In this document: piece after piece, positions 62,350 to 64,000 of the stretch
Layout: each line of letters opens with the position of its first letter
Numbering within the stretch: position 1 is the stretch's first letter
Assembly: GCA_013399875.1 (NCBI GenBank)
Contig: VXAZ01007587.1
Location: 1 to 64,000 of the forward strand
DNA length: 64,000 nucleotides
Source: Gymnorhina tibicen
Lineage: Eukaryota; Chordata; Aves; Passeriformes; Artamidae
Direction of reading: 5' to 3'
Program-made: the position numbers and the translations under genes
The notes under the pieces: generated by a model
Database searches by the model: none
Told to the model about the DNA's origin: nothing
The model's input: the letters and a program-made list of their open reading frames with translations, nothing else

Positions 62350-64000
62350 GTAAAATAATTAACAGATAAAGTATGTCTGATCCTTTTCTAAAGGAGAACT
62401 AGACTTTAAAATTAAAAACTTAATTTTTTTGGATTTTATTGGCTCATTTTGTTAAGAAATTACCATAATCTTGAGACAACTTGTTTTTTTTTCATGAGAC
62501 TGCTTACCATACTAGTGCTTAGATTTCTAATGAAAATGCTTGGTTGCGTTTTCTTTAGGTTTTTATATTTTATAGACCGTTTGTTCAAATATTTCTGAAA
62601 GGGTCTGGCAAAATAAACATTAGAGACATCTGGGTGACAGCAAACACTTTAAACAATAATTCTAATAAGGGTTGATCACTGGTTCTCAAGGTACTTGTAT
62701 GTGGGTGTGAATGCTCTGCCTCTGGCAGAGGCGAAGTCAAGAAGGGAGCTAACGGTGACTGTGGTTTAATGGATCTCATGCAGAAGTTCCAGCACCCTCC
62801 CCCGACCCCAATTAGTCCTTGCTTCAGTTAAAGATGATTACTTTGCATCTGAAGTGGGGATTTCTTGACATGCTTTATGTAACTATTAAGACTTTTTTTA
62901 ACATTCTTTCAAAAACAGGGACTTTGCAAAACTAGAAAACCAGTTTAAAGTAGTTGGGGGCATCAGGTGAGGAGAGTTCAGAAGTGTGTTGGTGTTCAGC
63001 CATTTGGGAAATAGGAGTGGGAACTGATGCTGAGATGGAGTGAGGAAATGGAAGGTGAAACACTGGCTTTATTTGAAGGTATACCAACTTAAGCATGCTT
63101 GATATTTTCCAGAAGCACAGGTCAGTTCATACGTTTTTAAAAAATTCCTTACTAGAAGGTCTAGGATTCACAGGAGAAAATTGCCTTGGCTTATTGAAGA
63201 ATTTTCTAATATTTTAACTGTTAAGCTGCACTACAGTAGGTCTGACTTTAACACGCTGATCCAAGAACTGCAGTCAGCTCCCAGGAGAAACAGGCTGATC
63301 ATCTTTGTAGCTTGGACCAGACTTTTGCTTTAGTACCTTTATTTCTCTAGGGTTAAAATATTTCTCTAGGGTTAAAATAAAAAGGGTAAGATATTACTCA
63401 CATTTTTTGAACTCTACAGTAAGAGCAGAAAGGCCTAGTCCTGCTTTCTCGTGGGACTACACTTTTATTAATTCATTGCAAGTGTTTGGTAACATTCTAT
63501 GGGAAAACCTTGGGGAGGGGTTTAGCACATCTAGGTGGTTGTTTTGTTTTGGAGAGATGAAATTGAATACTGTTTGAGACATCTGCCTTAGTGTAGATAC
63601 AGGAAAGATCTGACGTCTTATCCAGTTTTTGACAACCTGTTGGTGTATGTGTTTAGGATTTTTGGTTTTGTTCAGGGTTTTTTCTGCATTTGGGTGAAAG
63701 GTCCAGGACTATTATCTTAATAATATTTCTCTTTAATTTATTCTTTTTTGTTCTGTTCCAGTAAACTGTTATTGCAAATCTTACGTAATGGTGTTCTTCT
63801 CTTTATTTTCTTGCACACTTCTAAAGGAAATGGTTTGTATTTCAAATCAGAGTGTCTAAACTGCTGATAATTTTATTTTTTCTTATTTTTCCTATTTTTT
63901 TAATCATTGGTATTTCTTGAAAGGTATAAAAATAAAAGCAAGATGGAGGTATTTATCACCAGAGAGGAATTACTTGGAACTAGAAGGAGAGTGAGGAGAT
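62350..64000 (+). other. FNBP1L: FNBP1L intron after coding exon 7 (incomplete)
   Basis: AT-rich sequence with no F-BAR continuation, RNA gene or named repeat. It includes an exact 19-bp tandem duplication at 63341-63378. The intron runs past the window. Confidence 0.85.
63341..63378 (+). repeat. Exact two-copy tandem duplication, 19-bp unit
   Basis: ATTTCTCTAGGGTTAAAAT occurs twice with no gap and no mismatch (63341-63359 and 63360-63378). Perfect identity suggests a recent slippage event, or a polymorphic or assembly-sensitive site. Confidence 0.92.

Noticed and set aside
1..64000. Bacterial-type operons, CRISPR arrays, phage or defence systems, tRNA genes
   Set aside because: No regularly spaced repeats, no prokaryotic gene organisation and no cloverleaf-like tRNA found by eye; the window is ordinary vertebrate chromosome.

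Overview
This is vertebrate nuclear DNA, most likely from a bird. The genes are spliced with long AT-rich introns, and the only interspersed repeats I can name are truncated CR1 non-LTR retrotransposons whose 3' ends carry the ATTCTGTG-type tail typical of avian CR1. A turtle or crocodilian source cannot be formally excluded. No bacterial, viral or CRISPR-type system is present.

Two protein-coding genes lie head-to-tail on the + strand. DR1 (negative cofactor 2 beta) has its complete coding sequence in three exons (53-272, 5687-5850, 9069-9215), which join to 176 codons plus stop. A 3' UTR of about 2 kb probably ends near 11180. FNBP1L (TOCA-1, an F-BAR protein) follows. Its promoter and first coding exon should sit in the CpG island at about 21441-22560, but 505 bases of that island are unresolved N (21693-22197), so the start codon is not visible. 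Coding exons 2-7 are clear (50676-50791, 57398-57451, 58953-59100, 59527-59589, 60880-60984, 62221-62349). They give 205 codons, about residues 9-213, all within the F-BAR domain. The rest of the gene lies beyond the window. From memory, DR1 followed by FNBP1L in the same orientation is the conserved amniote order.

Between the genes, about 11.2-21.4 kb is AT-rich with no gene I can support, apart from an unexplained CpG-dense pocket at about 16180-16400. FNBP1L intron 1 is about 28.5 kb. It holds a plus-sense CR1 tail (37455-37627), a minus-sense CR1 fragment of about 1 kb (38117-39120), a perfect 18-bp palindrome made of two CACGTG E-boxes (42573-42590), a G-quadruplex candidate (25858-25879) and a G/T-only tract (about 40092-40200). 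A third CR1, antisense to the gene, lies in intron 6 (61161-61910). The intron after coding exon 2 holds a short piece resembling the 5S rRNA C-box (52911-52931).

The two genes have no direct functional link that I know of: DR1 is a nuclear repressor of TBP-driven transcription, and FNBP1L couples Cdc42 and membrane curvature to actin assembly. I found no credible undescribed system. The points most worth checking are regulatory or structural: the N-masked first exon, the microsatellite that forms the DR1 exon 2 splice acceptor, the orphan CpG pocket, the double E-box palindrome and the 5S-like remnant.
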